From: Nemertoderma westbladi | Lineage: Eukaryota > Xenacoelomorpha > Nemertodermatida > Nemertodermatidae | Assembly: GCA_032718475.1 (NCBI GenBank) | Contig: JAUCBJ010008547.1 | Location: 1 to 53,492, forward strand | Length of the DNA: 53,492 bases | Reading direction: 5' to 3' | In this document: positions 11,201 through 24,900 of the stretch, piece after piece | Layout: each line of letters opens with the position of its first letter | Position numbering within the stretch: position 1 is the first letter of the stretch | The notes under the pieces: model-generated | Databases searched by the model: none | What the model was told of the DNA's origin: nothing | What the model saw: only the letters and a program-made list of their open reading frames with translations | Translations under genes and position numbers: made by a program

Positions 11201-12147
11201 GGAACAACTGTCGTGGTGTCGTCATGGTAGGAAACTATTGAAGGAACAACTGTCGTGGTGTCGTCATGGTTAGGAACTATTGAAGGAACAACTGTCGTGG
11301 TGTCGTCATGTTAGGAAACTATTGAAGGAACAACTGTCGTGGTGTCGTCATGGTAGGAAACTATTGAAGGAACAACTGTCGTGGTGTCGTCATGGTAGGA
11401 AACTATTGAAGGAACAACTGTCGTGGTGTCGTCATGGTAGGAAACTATTGAAGGAACAACTGTCGTGGTGTCGTCATGGTAGGAAACTATTGAAGGAACA
11501 ACTGTCGTGGTGTCGTCATGTTAGGAAACTATTGAAGGAACAACTGTCGTGGTGTCGTCATGGTAGGAAACTATAGAAGGAACAACTGTCGTGGTGTCGT
11601 CATGTTAGGAAACTATTGAAGGAACAACTGTCGTGGTGTCGTCATGGTTAGGAGCTATTGAAGGAACAACTGTCGTGGTGTCGTCATGGTAGGAAACTAT
11701 TGAAGGAACAACTGTCGTGGTGTCGTCATGGTAGGAAACTATTGAAGGAACAACTGTCGTGGTGTCGTCATGGTAGGAAACTATTGAAGGAACAACTGTC
11801 GTGGTGTCGTCATGGTTAGGAGCTATTGAAGGAACAACTGTCGTGGTGTCGTCATGGTAGGAAACTATTGAAGGAACAACTGTCGTGGTGTCGTCATGGT
11901 AGGAAACTATAGAAGGAACAACTGTCGTGGTGTCGTCATGTTAGGAAACTATTGAAGGAACAACTGTCGTGGTGTCGTCATGGTAGGAAACTATAGAAGG
12001 AACAACTGTCGTGGTGTCGTCATGTTAGGAAACTATTGAAGGAACAACTGTCGTGGTGTCGTCATGGTAGGAAACTGTTGAAGGAACAACTGTCGTGGTG
12101 TCGTCATGGTTAGAAACTATTGAAGGAACAACTGTCGTGGTGACGTC
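5218..12147 (+). repeat. 42-bp satellite array, 165 units
   Basis: The unit starts ATGGTAGGAAACTATTGAAG and continues GAACAACTGTCGTGGTGTCGTC. The first unit starts at 5218 and the last ends at 12147: 6,930 bp, exactly 165 x 42. Marker units with a compensated indel (ATGGTTAGGAGCTATTG) start at 6016, 6772, 7738, 8956, 11644 and 11812, all whole multiples of 42 apart. Main variable sites are G/T after ATG-G, T/A in CTATTG/CTATAG, and C/G in GGAACAAC. Several frames stay open because 42 is divisible by 3, giving false proteins of up to 403 codons with the block KEQLSWCRHGRKLL. Confidence 0.98.
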
Positions 12148-12148
12148 A

Positions 12149-12240
12149 TGTCACCTTGTTGTAATTCAGTGGTTAGGAACACTCCCCCAACACTCCCCCC
12201 ACACCCCGTTTCAAATTTCATATAATTCGTTAAGAGTTGT
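12149..12240 (+). other. Possible tRNA-derived SINE relic
   Basis: Directly after the satellite, TTCAGTGGTTAGGAACAC resembles a polymerase III A box, and GTTTCAAATTTC about 45 bp on resembles a degenerate B box. A C-rich stretch lies between them. This is suggestive only; no cloverleaf can be drawn. Confidence 0.25.
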
Positions 12241-12261
12241 ATAATTTTTTTGGAATGGGCA

Positions 12262-12282
12262 GGGGGGGGGGGGGGGGGGGGG
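12262..12282 (+). repeat. Poly-G run (21 bp)
   Basis: An uninterrupted run of 21 G follows a C-rich segment. It may form G-quadruplex structure, and its length is likely to be uncertain in the assembly. Confidence 0.95.
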
Positions 12283-12554
12283 AGTCGTCCACATCTCAGA
12301 ATTAAGCTACTATATTGCAGGTGATGGTGTAGACTTTATATAGATTAGTAAAGTGGAGGGTGGAGGACACCATTTAAATGTTTAACATTTACAATAATCA
12401 AACATTATAAAAGCTGCTAATTTCGAATTCACTGAAATGTTACTTAAGAATTAATTTACAATTTTGTATTAAATAATTGTCCCATTTGTGACTGCGACTG
12501 CATGAAGTATTGAGATACATGCAGCTGTGTGAGAGTTGCGACAATTGAACAACA
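12283..12554 (+). other. AT-rich non-coding stretch
   Basis: No open frame, repeat or RNA gene is recognised here. Confidence 0.5.
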
Positions 12555-12770
12555 AAGATTGGGCCTGTATGCCGCCGAATAGACCACCCTTAAGATTGGG
12601 CCTGTATGCCGCCGAATAGACCACCCTTAAGATTGGGCCTGTATGCCGCCGAATAGACCACCCTTAAGATTGGGCCTGTATGCCGCCGAATAGACCACCC
12701 TTAAGATTGGGCCTGTATGCCGCCGAATAGACCACCCTTAAGATTGGGCCTGTATGCCGCCGAATAGACC
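12555..12770 (+). repeat. 37-bp direct repeat, six near-perfect copies
   Basis: AAGATTGGGCCTGTATGCCG recurs at 12555, 12592, 12629, 12666, 12703 and 12740 with no mismatch in the shared part; the last copy is cut short at GAATAGACC. There are no spacers, so it is not CRISPR. Identity of all copies implies recent amplification. The period is not a multiple of three, unlike the other arrays. Confidence 0.97.
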
Positions 12771-12784
12771 TAAAGGCCTTAAGT

Positions 12785-12845
12785 CAAGAAAATATATAAA
12801 AAATACGGCCTACCCAGCAATATTCGCACTCTATCTTCAGTATTT
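12785..12845 (+). promoter_or_regulatory. Core-promoter-like segment (TATA and initiator)
   Basis: TATATAAA at 12793-12800 is followed by GCACTC near 12826 and by TTCAGT at 12836-12841, resembling a metazoan initiator. It lies just downstream of the 37-bp repeats, which could act as enhancer-like repeats in an LTR. There is no transcript evidence. Confidence 0.3.
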
Positions 12846-13559
12846 CAAATCTCAAGTAAACAAATCAAACTGAAACAAAACAAGTACCGCAGGTTAATGT
12901 TAAAAACTAATTTAAATTTAATAATTGAAATAAGTCCTATTAATAGTCCTACCTATTTATTGTTAATCTATAAATCTATTTTAATAAATAACTTTGCTGA
13001 CAATATATATATATATATATAATTTAAATAATATTAATTAAAAAATATAAATATTTATACCAAATATATATTTTGTTGCAAAAATCATCACGTCATAATT
13101 CATAAATTATTAAAAATAGTATTTAATCAACATCTATCTCTAGGTTAGGTTTCAAGAGTTGCGCCCCTGGTGGGAATCTTGAAAAAACGTTAATTGTAAA
13201 TTCGTCTCAAATTATATAAAAACCAGTAATTTGATATATCGAAGAGAGAATTGATTATCCAAAACTAACAGGTAGTTTCGGGTAGAGGGTAAAGTAACCA
13301 AAATTATAGTGACCCGGGCAACGGTATAATTTGGCAGTGCCGAAAAGTGGCAAGGTTGATACACACAGCGCCGAATAAATGAATATTTAGGCTATTTAGG
13401 AATATTTAGGTTAATATAAATTATTAGAAGTTTAAATTACGATAAAATAAACATTGTTCGAACTAAATCTTCTCAACATAATTTCCAGGAAACATCCCTT
13501 CCTTGCCTCGGAGTTTTCCATTCCACCACCCCGACGGATCTAAACAAAATAATAAATAA
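12846..13559 (+). other. Unique AT-rich DNA with (TA)n and a possible primer-binding site
   Basis: It holds an (AT) microsatellite at 13003-13020 and, at 13332-13343, TGGCAGTGCCGA, which begins with TGG as a tRNA primer-binding site would. Together with the upstream TATA and 37-bp repeats this could be the end of a solo LTR (roughly 12149-13331), but no second LTR is available to compare. No gene is seen. The 48-bp satellite begins after AATAATAAATAA. Confidence 0.35.
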
Positions 13560-16500
13560 ATGCCTTATCACACAACGCCTTGTACAATACCAAAAATATT
13601 TTATAGTATGCCTTATCGCACAACGACTTGTACAATACCAAACATATTTTATAGTATGCCTTATCACACAACGTCTTGTACAATACCCAAAATATTTTAT
13701 AGTATGCCTTATCGCACAACGCCTTGTACAATACCCAAAATATTTTATAGTATGCCTTATCGCACAACGCCTTGTACAATACCAAACATATTTTATAGTA
13801 TGCCTTATCGCACAACGCCTTGTACAATACCAAAAATATTTTATAGTATGCCTTATCGCACAACGCCTTGTATAATACCAAAAATATTTTATAGTATGCC
13901 TTATCGCACAACGCCTTGTACAATACCCAAAATATTTTATAGTATGCCTTATCGCACAACGCCTTGTACAATACCCAAAATATTTTATAGTATGCCTTAT
14001 CGCACAACGCCTTGTACAATACCAAACATATTTTATAGTATGCCTTATCGCACAACGCCTTGTACAATACCCAAAATATTTTATAGTATGCCTTATCGCA
14101 CAACGCCTTGTACAATACCAAAAATATTTTATAGTATGCCTTATCGCACAACGCCTTGTACAATACCCAAAATATTTTATAGTATGCCTTATCGCACAAC
14201 GCCTTGTACAATACCCAAAATATTTTATAGTATGCCTTATCGCACAACGCCTTGTACAATACCAAACATATTTTATAGTATGCCTTATCGCACAACGCCT
14301 TGTACAATACCCAAAATATTTTATAGTATGCCTTATCGCACAACGACTTGTACAATACCAAACATATTTTATAGTAGGCCTTATCACACAACGCCTTGTA
14401 CAATACCAAAAATATTTTATAGTATGCATTATCGCACAACGCATTGTACAATACCGAAAATATTTTATAGTATGCCTTATCGCACAACGACTTGTACAAT
14501 ACCAAACATATTTTATAGTATGCCTTATCACACAACGCCTTGTACAATACCAAAAATATTTTATAGTATGCCTTATCACACAACGTCTTGTACAATACCC
14601 AAAATATTTTATAGTATGCCTTATCACACAACGTCTTGTACAATACCCAAAATATTTTATAGTATGCCTTATCGCACAACGCCTTGTACAATACCCAAAA
14701 TATTTTATAGTATGCCTTATCGCACAACGACTTGTACAATACCAAACATATTTTATAGTATGCCTTATCGCACAACGCCTTGTACAATACCAAAAATATT
14801 TTATAGTATGCCTTATCGCACAACGCCTTGTACAATACCAAACATATTTTATAGTATGCCTTATCACACAACGCCTTGTACAATACCAAAAATATTTTAT
14901 AGTATGCCTTATCGCACAACGCCTTGTACAATACCAAACATATTTTATAGTATGCCTTATCGCACAACGTCTTGTACAATACCCAAAATATTTTATAGTA
15001 TGCCTTATCGCACAACGCCTTGTACAATACCCAAAATATTTTATAGTATGCCTTATCGCACAACGCCTTGTACAATACCAAACATATTTTATAGTATGCC
15101 TTATCGCACAACGCCTTGTACAATACCCAAAATATTTTATAGTATGCCTTATCGCACAACGCCTTGTACAATACCCAAAATATTTTATAGTATGCCTTAT
15201 CGCACAACGCCTTGTACAATACCCAAAATATTTTATAGTATGCCTTATCGCACAACGCCTTGTACAATACCAAACATATTTTATAGTATGCCTTATCACA
15301 CAACGCCTTGTACAATACCAAAAATATTTTATAGTATGCCTTATCACACAACGTCTTGTACAATACCCAAAATATTTTATAGTATGCCTTACCGCACAAC
15401 GCCTTGTACAATACCAAACATATTTTATAGTATGCCTTATCGCACAACGCCTTGTACAATACCAAAAATATTTTATAGTATGCCTTATCGCACAACGCCT
15501 TGTACAATACCCAAAATATTTTATAGTATGCCTTATCGCACAACGCCTTGTACAATACCCAAAATATTTTATAGTATGCCTTATCGCACAACGCCTTGTA
15601 CAATACCAAAAATATTTTATAGTATGCCTTATCGCACAACGCCTTGTACAATACCAAACATATTTTATAGTATGCCTTATCGCACAACGCCTTGTACAAT
15701 ACCAAAAATATTTTATAGTATGCCTTATCGCACAACGCCTTGTACAATACCAAACATATTTTATAGTATGCCTTATCGCACAACGCCTTGTACAATACCC
15801 AAAATATTTTATAGTATGCCTTATCGCACAACGCCTTGTACAATACCAAAAATATTTTATAGTATGCCTTATCACACAACGCCTTGTACAATACCCAAAA
15901 TATTTTATAGTATGCCTTACCGCACAACGCCTTGTACAATACCCAAAATATTTTATAGTATGCCTTATCGCACAACGCCTTGTACAATACCCAAAATATT
16001 TTATAGTATGCCTTATCGCACAACGCCTTGTACAATACCAAACATATTTTATAGTATGCCTTATCGCACAACGCCTTGTACAATACCAAACATATTTTAT
16101 AGTATGCCTTATCGCACAACGCCTTGTACAATACCAAAAATATTTTATAGTATGCCTTATCGCACAACGCCTTGTACAATACCCAAAATATTTTATAGTA
16201 TGCCTTATCGCACAACGCCTTGTACAATACCCAAAATATTTTATAGTATGCCTTATCGCACAACGCCTTGTACAATACCAAACATATTTTATAGTATGCC
16301 TTATCGCACAACGCCTTGTACAATACCAAAAATATTTTATAGTATGCCTTATCACACAACGCCTTGTACAATACCCAAAATATTTTATAGTATGCCTTAC
16401 CGCACAACGCCTTGTACAATACCCAAAATATTTTATAGTATGCCTTATCGCACAACGCCTTGTACAATACCCAAAATATTTTATAGTATGCCTTATCGCA

Positions 16501-19500
16501 CAACGCCTTGTACAATACCAAACATATTTTATAGTATGCCTTATCGCACAACGCCTTGTACAATACCAAACATATTTTATAGTATGCCTTATCGCACAAC
16601 GCCTTGTACAATACCCAAAATATTTTATAGTATGCCTTATCGCACAACGCCTTGTACAATACCAAACATATTTTATAGTATGCCTTATCGCACAACGCCT
16701 TGTACAATACCAAACATATTTTATAGTATGCCTTATCACACAACGTCTTGTACAATACCAAACATATTTTATAGTATGCCTTATCGCACAACGCCTTGTA
16801 CAATACCAAACATATTTTATAGTATGCCTTATCGCACAACGCCTTGTACAATACCAAAAATATTTTATAGTATGCCTTATCGCACAACGCCTTGTACAAT
16901 ACCAAACATATTTTATAGTATGCCTTATCGCACAACGCCTTGTACAATACCAAACATATTTTATAGTATGCCTTATCGCACAACGCCTTGTACAATACCA
17001 AAAATATTTTATAGTATGCCTTATCGCACAACGCCTTGTACAATACCCAAAATATTTTATAGTATGCCTTATCGCACAACGCCTTGTACAATACCAAACA
17101 TATTTTATAGTATGCCTTATCGCACAACGCCTTGTACAATACCAAACATATTTTATAGTATGCCTTATCGCACAACGTCTTGTACAATACCAAACATATT
17201 TTATAGTAGGCCTTATTGCACAACGCCTTGTACAATACCCAAAATATTTTATAGTATGCCTTATCGCACAACGCCTTGTACAATACCAAAAATATTTTAT
17301 AGTATGCCTTATCGCACAACGCCTTGTACAATACCAAAAATATTTTATAGTATGCCTTATCGCACAACGCCTTGTACAATACCCAAAATATTTTATAGTA
17401 TGCCTTATCGCACAACGCCTTGTACAATACCAAACATATTTTATAGTATGCCTTATCGCACAACGCCTTGTACAATACCAAACATATTTTATAGTATGCC
17501 TTATCGCACAACGTCTTGTACAATACCAAACATATTTTATAGTAGGCCTTATTGCACAACGCCTTGTACAATACCCAAAATATTTTATAGTATGCCTTAT
17601 CGCACAACGCCTTGTACAATACCCAAAATATTTTATAGTATGCCTTATCGCACAACGCCTTGTACAATACCAAACATATTTTATAGTATGCCTTATCGCA
17701 CAACGTCTTGTACAATACCAAACATATTTTATAGTAGGCCTTATTGCACAACGCCTTGTACAATACCAAAAATATTTTATAGTATGCCTTATCGTACAAC
17801 GCCTTGTACAATACCAAAAATATTTTATAGTATGCCTTATCGCACAACGCCTTGTACAATACCAAACATATTTTATAGTAGGCCTTATCGCACAACGTCT
17901 TGTACAATACCAAAAATATTTTATAGTATGCCTTATCGCACAACGCCTTGTACAATACCAAAAATATTTTATAGTATGCCTTATCTCACAACGCCTTGTA
18001 CAATACCCAAAATATTTTATAGTATGCCTTATCGCACAACGCCTTGTACAATACCAAACATATTTTATAGTATGCCTTATCGCACAACGCCTTGTACAAT
18101 ACCAAACATATTTTATAGTATGCCTTATCGCACAACGCCTTGTACAATACCAAACATATTTTATAGTATGCCTTATCGCACAACGCCTTGTACAATACCA
18201 AACATATTTTATAGTATGCCTTATCGCACAACGCCTTGTACAATACCCAAAATATTTTATAGTATGCCTTATCGCACAACGCCTTGTACAATACCAAACA
18301 TATTTTATAGTATGCCTTATCGCACAACGCCTTGTACAATACCAAAAATATTTTATAGTATGCCTTATCGCACAACGCCTTGTACAATACCCAAAATATT
18401 TTATAGTATGCCTTATCGCACAACGCCTTGTACAATACCCAAAATATTTTATAGTATGCCTTATCGCACAACGCCTTGTACAATACCAAAAATATTTAAT
18501 AGTATGCCTTATCGCACAATGCCTTGTACAATACCAAAAATATTTTATAGTATGCCTTATTGCACAACGCCTTGTACAATACCCAAAATATTTTATAGTA
18601 TGCCTTATCACACAACGCCTTGTACAATACCAAAAATATTTTATAGTATGCCTTATTGCACAACGCCTTGTACAATACCCAAAATATTTTATAGTATGCC
18701 TTATCGCACAACGCCTTGTACAATACCCAAAATATTTTATAGTATGCCTTATCGCACAACGCCTTGTACAATACCAAACATATTTTATAGTATGCCTTAT
18801 CGCACAACGCCTTGTACAATACCAAAAATATTTTATAGTATGCCTTATCACACAACGCCTTGTACAATACCAAAAATATTTTATAGTATGCCTTATTGCA
18901 CAACGCCTTGTACAATACCCACAATATTTTATAGTATGCCTTATCGCACAACGCCTTGTACAATACCCAAAATATTTTATAGTATGCCTTATCGCACAAC
19001 GCCTTGTACAATACCAAACATATTTTATAGTATGCCTTATCGCACAACGCCTTGTACAATACCAAACATATTTTATAGTATGCCTTATCGCACAACGCCT
19101 TGTACAATACCAAACATATTTTATAGTATGCCTTATCGCACAACGCCTTGTACAATACCAAACATATTTTATAGTATGCCTTATCGCACAACGCCTTGTA
19201 CAATACCCAAAATATTTTATAGTATGCCTTATCGCACAACGCCTTGTACAATACCAAACATATTTTATAGTATGCCTTATCGCACAACGCCTTGTACAAT
19301 ACCCAAAATATTTTATAGTATGCCTTATCGCACAACGCCTTGTACAATACCAAACATATTTTATAGTATGCCTTATCGCACAACGCCTTGTACAATACCA
19401 AACATATTTTATAGTATGCCTTATCGCACAACGCCTTGTACAATACCAAACATATTTTATAGTATGCCTTATCGCACAACGCCTTGTACAATACCAAACA

Positions 19501-21861
19501 TATTTTATAGTATGCCTTATCGCACAACGCCTTGTACAATACCCAAAATATTTTATAGTATGCCTTATCGCACAACGCCTTGTACAATACCAAACATATT
19601 TTATAGTATGCCTTATCGCACAACGCCTTGTACAATACCAAAAATATTTTATAGTATGCCTTATCGCACAACGCCTTGTACAATACCCAAAATATTTTAT
19701 AGTATGCCTTATCGCACAACGCCTTGTACAATACCCAAAATATTTTATAGTATGCCTTATCGCACAACGCCTTGTACAATACCAAAAATATTTTATAGTA
19801 TGCCTTATCGCACAACGCCTTGTACAATACCCAAAATATTTTATAGTATGCCTTATCGCACAACGCATTGTACAATACCAAATATATTTTATAGCATGCC
19901 TTATCGCACAACGCCTTGTACAATACCAAAAATATTTTATAGTATGCCTTATCGCACAACGCCTTGTACAATACCAAAAATATTTTATAGTATGCCTTAT
20001 CGCACAACGCCTTGTACAATACCAAACATATTTTATAGTATGCCTTATCGCACAACGCCTTGTACAATACCAAAAATATTTTATAGTATGCCTTATCGCA
20101 CAACGCCTTGTACAATACCCAAAATATTTTATAGTATGCCTTAGCACACAACGCCTTGTACAATACCAAACATATTTTATAGCATGCCTTATCACACAAC
20201 GTCTTGTACAATACCAAACATATTTTATAGTATGCCTTACCGCACAACGCCTTGTACAATACCAAAAATATTTTATAGTATGCCTTATCGCACAACGCCT
20301 TGTACAATACCCAAAATATTTTATAGTATGCCTTAGCACACAACGCCTTGTACAATACCAAACATATTTTATAGCATGCCTTATCACACAACGTCTTGTA
20401 CAATACCAAACATATTTTATAGTATGCCTTATCGCACAACGCCTTGTACAATACCAAAAATATTTTATAGCATGCCTTATCACACAACGTCTTGTACAAT
20501 ACCAAACATATTTTATAGTATGCCTTACCGCACAACGCCTTGTACAATACCCAAAATATTTTATAGTATGCCTTATCGCACAACGCCTTGTACAATACCA
20601 AAAATATTTTATAGTATGCCTTACCGCACAACGCCTTGTACAATACCAAACATATTTTATAGTATGCCTTATCGCACAACGCCTTGTACAATACCAAACA
20701 TATTTTATAGTATGCCTTATCGCACAACGCCTTGTACAATACCAAAAATATTTTATAGTATGCCTTATCGCACAACGCCTTGTACAATACCAAACATATT
20801 TTATAGTATGCCTTATCGCACAACGCCTTGTACAATACCAAACATATTTTATAGTATGCCTTATCGCACAACGCCTTGTACAATACCAAAAATATTTTAT
20901 AGTATGCCTTATCGCACAACGCCTTGTACAATACCCAAAATATTTTATAGTATGCCTTATCGCACAACGCCTTGTACAATACCAAACATATTTTATAGTA
21001 TGCCTTATCGCACAACGCCTTGTACAATACCAAACATATTTTATAGTATGCCTTATCGCACAACGTCTTGTACAATACCAAACATATTTTATAGTAGGCC
21101 TTATTGCACAACGCCTTGTACAATACCCAAAATATTTTATAGTATGCCTTATCGCACAACGCCTTGTACAATACCAAAAATATTTTATAGTATGCCTTAT
21201 CGCACAACGCCTTGTACAATACCAAAAATATTTTATAGTATGCCTTATCGCACAACGCCTTGTACAATACCCAAAATATTTTATAGTATGCCTTATCGCA
21301 CAACGCCTTGTACAATACCAAACATATTTTATAGTATGCCTTATCGCACAACGCCTTGTACAATACCAAACATATTTTATAGTATGCCTTATCGCACAAC
21401 GTCTTGTACAATACCAAACATATTTTATAGTAGGCCTTATTGCACAACGCCTTGTACAATACCCAAAATATTTTATAGTATGCCTTATCGCACAACGCCT
21501 TGTACAATACCCAAAATATTTTATAGTATGCCTTATCGCACAACGCCTTGTACAATACCAAACATATTTTATAGTATGCCTTATCGCACAACGTCTTGTA
21601 CAATACCAAACATATTTTATAGTAGGCCTTATTGCACAACGCCTTGTACAATACCAAAAATATTTTATAGTATGCCTTATCGTACAACGCCTTGTACAAT
21701 ACCAAAAATATTTTATAGTATGCCTTATCGCACAACGCCTTGTACAATACCAAACATATTTTATAGTAGGCCTTATCGCACAACGTCTTGTACAATACCA
21801 AAAATATTTTATAGTATGCCTTATCGCACAACGCCTTGTACAATACCAAAAATATTTTATA
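13560..21861 (+). repeat. 48-bp satellite, block A (about 173 units)
   Basis: The unit is ATGCCTTATCGCACAACGCC followed by TTGTACAATACCCAAAATAT and TTTATAGT. Units start at 13560 and stay in exact 48-bp phase to 21816 (172 periods, no net indel). Each unit holds two perfect palindromes, TTGTACAA and (in the CCC variant) AAAATATTTT. Variation is concentrated at a few sites: CCCAAAATA / CCAAAAATA / CCAAACATA, CGC/CAC/TGC after TTAT, and ACGCC/ACGTC/ACGAC. Four of six frames are open, producing false proteins of up to 2,831 codons. Occasional units contain CCTTAGCAC, which puts a stop in the MPYRTTPC frame. Confidence 0.98.
16761..21849 (+). repeat. 81-unit higher-order repeat (3,888-bp period)
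   Basis: A segment of about 25 units ending near 17961 recurs ending near 21849. The rare marker AGTAGGCCTTATTGC is at 17205, 17541 and 17733 and again at 21093, 21429 and 21621, each exactly 3,888 bp (81 x 48) later. The part after 17961 continues in block B: the rare AATATTTAAT at 18491 recurs at 26069, an offset of 7,578, which is 3,888 plus the 3,690 bp of inserted LINE and duplication. Two tandem copies of a 3.9-kb block therefore existed before the LINE inserted. Confidence 0.9.
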
Positions 21862-21903
21862 CTACTACTACTAGGATCGGCATGCTGCATTGCAGCTGCA
21901 TTT

Positions 21904-24900
21904 TTAAGAATGCTGTGCCGGCTTGTCAACAAAATTGCACCGCCACAACTCCCTATCACCCATGACATTTGCTAGATCATCCGCATCTTTAAGGCCAGTG
22001 TCCTTTAAGATGCGTCTCAAGAAAGTCATGGGCTGTCCACCATGCTTATTCACTCCATGAGGCTGCCAAAGTACAAGATTATGCACTGGCTGGTCCTCAC
22101 GGCGAAAGCAATGTCCTGCAAAGCGGAGGCGATTTTGTTCTAGTGTCAAGCTTGGGGGAACCAATGAGACACCTCCAATGTTATATAGTGTCTGGTTGGA
22201 GATGTGTGCATTGTACTTGACACAATGTACCCGGCGTAGCATTCTTGTGAATGTGCCATCCAGAGATTTGGTGTCGTCAGCAGTTAGAGCCCAGCATGGA
22301 CTCCCGTAGAGCAGTACTGGAACTACTGCTGCTCTAAATAATCGGACCTTAAGTTTCCGATTAATTCTAGGTGACTTCCAAATCCTGGATAGCCTATTCA
22401 AGGCTGCCCATGCCTTTCCCTTACGTATTCGAAGGTCCTCACCTGACTTCCGGATCCATGATCCCAGGTAACAGAAGTCGTCCACATGCTCAAGCATACC
22501 ATCCTTTGAGCTTATGCTCATCCGATCAGAGACTTGCTGAGGACTTTCAAAGTTAACTGTCAGAATTTTGGTCTTTCTGGAGTTAATAAAAAGACCAACA
22601 CTAGAAGCAGCTTGTTCTAATGAGCTGAGGAGCCGTTGGGCTCCCTCTAATGATTCTGAGAGTACTCCTAAGTCATCAGCAAAGTCTAGATCAGTTAGGT
22701 ACTTGGCAGGATTTCCTCGACTTCTGGAGCCAGTAGGTGGAGTTATCATCACCCCATCATCATTATGATGATCTAAGGACATGCGTAGAACATAGTCAAC
22801 CACAATAATGAACAAGAATGGTGCAAGTGTGTCTCCTTGGAGGACGCCCCATAACACTTCAAATGGTTCTGTGTCACCGTCAACAGTAGACACAAATGTT
22901 GTCGAACCATCGTATACTGATCTGATTGCTGCAATAATTTCATCAGGAATCCCATATAATGAAAGTATGCTGAACATACGTGAGCGAGAGACTGAATCAA
23001 AGGCCTTGAAGAAGTCAACAAAGATAACAGCCAGATGCCTGTCTTTCTTTTTTGATAACTCTTCAATTATCCTTCTAAGTGCCAAAATGGGCTCCATGGT
23101 CCCACGACCTTTACGGAACCCATTCTGATTTCCACGTAGCAGTCTCTCAATGGGATCCCTGATGCGATTTAATAGAATTCTATTGTATAGTTTTGCAGCA
23201 ATCGAGATCAATGAGATTCCCCGAAAAGAACCATAGAGTGTTAGGTTGCCCTTCTTGGGAACTGGCACCAACTTATTTGTTTTCATTTCTTGTGGGACTC
23301 TTGTTGTACGGTACATGTCTACTATGATGGGATAGATGAGCTTTAAACACTCAGGTATTTTAAAGACCTCAGGGGGAACACCATCTACTCCACTGGCACG
23401 ATTGGTCTTAATGCTCTTTGCAGCAGCCTTCACTTCTGCAAAGGAGATATCGCCAATGGGAATATCTGGGAGTACAGACTCAGACACTTTTACTTCTATA
23501 AAGTTATCAGGCAATACCCTGTCATTATTGAGGAGCTTTTCAAAGTGGGCTTTCCAACCATTGAGGCGATCGGCTGGTGATTCAGCCTTAACCTTGGTGG
23601 TTGGTTGGCTTTTCCGCCCAGTAAGCAGATTGATCGATTTCCATGCCTGGGATGATTGCCTGCTGTCGTCAGCATCATTGATGGCATCAACCTGTTGGTT
23701 TATTAGCTCCTGTAGATTAGCAGAGTACTGCCTGTTTAGGGACCTAGATGCAGCCTTAACTGCATTCTTGGCTGCTGTAGTCTGTTTGAGCCGAGACTCT
23801 TTCTGCGCCTTATGAAGGTCATTTCGGCACTTCTGAATTTTGTTGTCAGTCCAGGGGGCCCTTTTCCTGTTTCGAGGGTATACAGGAACTGTTTCTGCAG
23901 CTGCTAACTTAACTGCTTCTGTAAAGGCAGTATAGCCCTCACAGTGATCTGCCGCCTCAGAGGCAAGAGCCTCATACCTGTTGCTCAGCTGTAGTGTGAA
24001 GCTGGATCTCACACTTGGCTGTTGCAACAGAGAGGACCAGTCATGCCGCGGCAAGGCAGATTTCGTTGTTCTGCTAGCACGCAGACTAAGTCTTACCTTG
24101 GCCACAATAAGGCGGTGGTCACTGGAGAAGGGTCGAAGTGTAAATGCATTACAGTCTTGTATAGAGCTCCTGTATTTCCTACGAAACAGAATATGGTCTA
24201 TCTGGGACTTGTGACCACTGGGTCCACTATGAGTCCATAGCTTTCCAGTTCGCTTCTTGAACTGGGTTCCAGCCGAAAACAATCCATTTCCAGAGATAAA
24301 ATCCTGAAGATGGACAGAATTTCGGTTAACACTATTGCTATAGACCCAGGGCGATGTAGGTGATTGATGCAGACTTGCATTAAAGTCTCCCAGGAATGTT
24401 AAGAATGCATGCTGATCCACTCCATCAGTAGCTGCTTGTAGATTGTGGTAGAAATTTTCCACCTCCTCTACAGGGGCAACACTAGTTGGAGAGTAGCACA
24501 CAATCAGAACCACCTTAGGAAACTTCTTAGCCAGTCTTCCAGAACATGAGAAGTGGCAACGGATGATGCGGTTAGAGATTTGGTCTATTTTGTCCAATGC
24601 TGCATGTGCAGTTGGATTCATCAATAGACCAATTCCACCATTGCCACTATCATCTGCTGACGCGAGGGCGAGTCGCCAACCGCCCCCCATGTCCTTAATC
24701 AGAACCTCATCAGTCTGTCCAGTCTGCATTCGGTGCTCTTGAACACCCACTGCGCTAAGAGAAAGCTTATCTGCCAAGGCAGTCAGCTCACCTTGTCGCA
24801 TTGGGGACCCGAGTGTTAGGGTGTTTACTGAGGCTAGTCGTGTGACTTGCCTCAGATTCACCAATGGCTTTGTTGGTCGGGGTGGAACATGAGAGTAACC

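Noticed and set aside
12555-12770. CRISPR-like array
   Set aside because: The six 37-bp copies are directly joined with no spacers, and the context is eukaryotic.
13473-21968. A 2,831-codon minus-strand frame with a repeated KYFWYCTRRCAIRHTI block, and similar frames on both strands across 13.5-43.4 kb
   Set aside because: The 48-bp unit is divisible by three and free of stops in four of six frames, so an indel-free array is open by construction. Variants appear without regard to any one frame (CCTTAGCAC puts stops in the MPYRTTPC frame), and there is no promoter or start context.
22371-24380. Several 60-160 codon frames opposite or within the LINE ORF (for example 23336-23815 plus, 22773-23066 minus)
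   Set aside because: They are out-of-frame shadows and recur identically in the second LINE copy because the DNA is the same.
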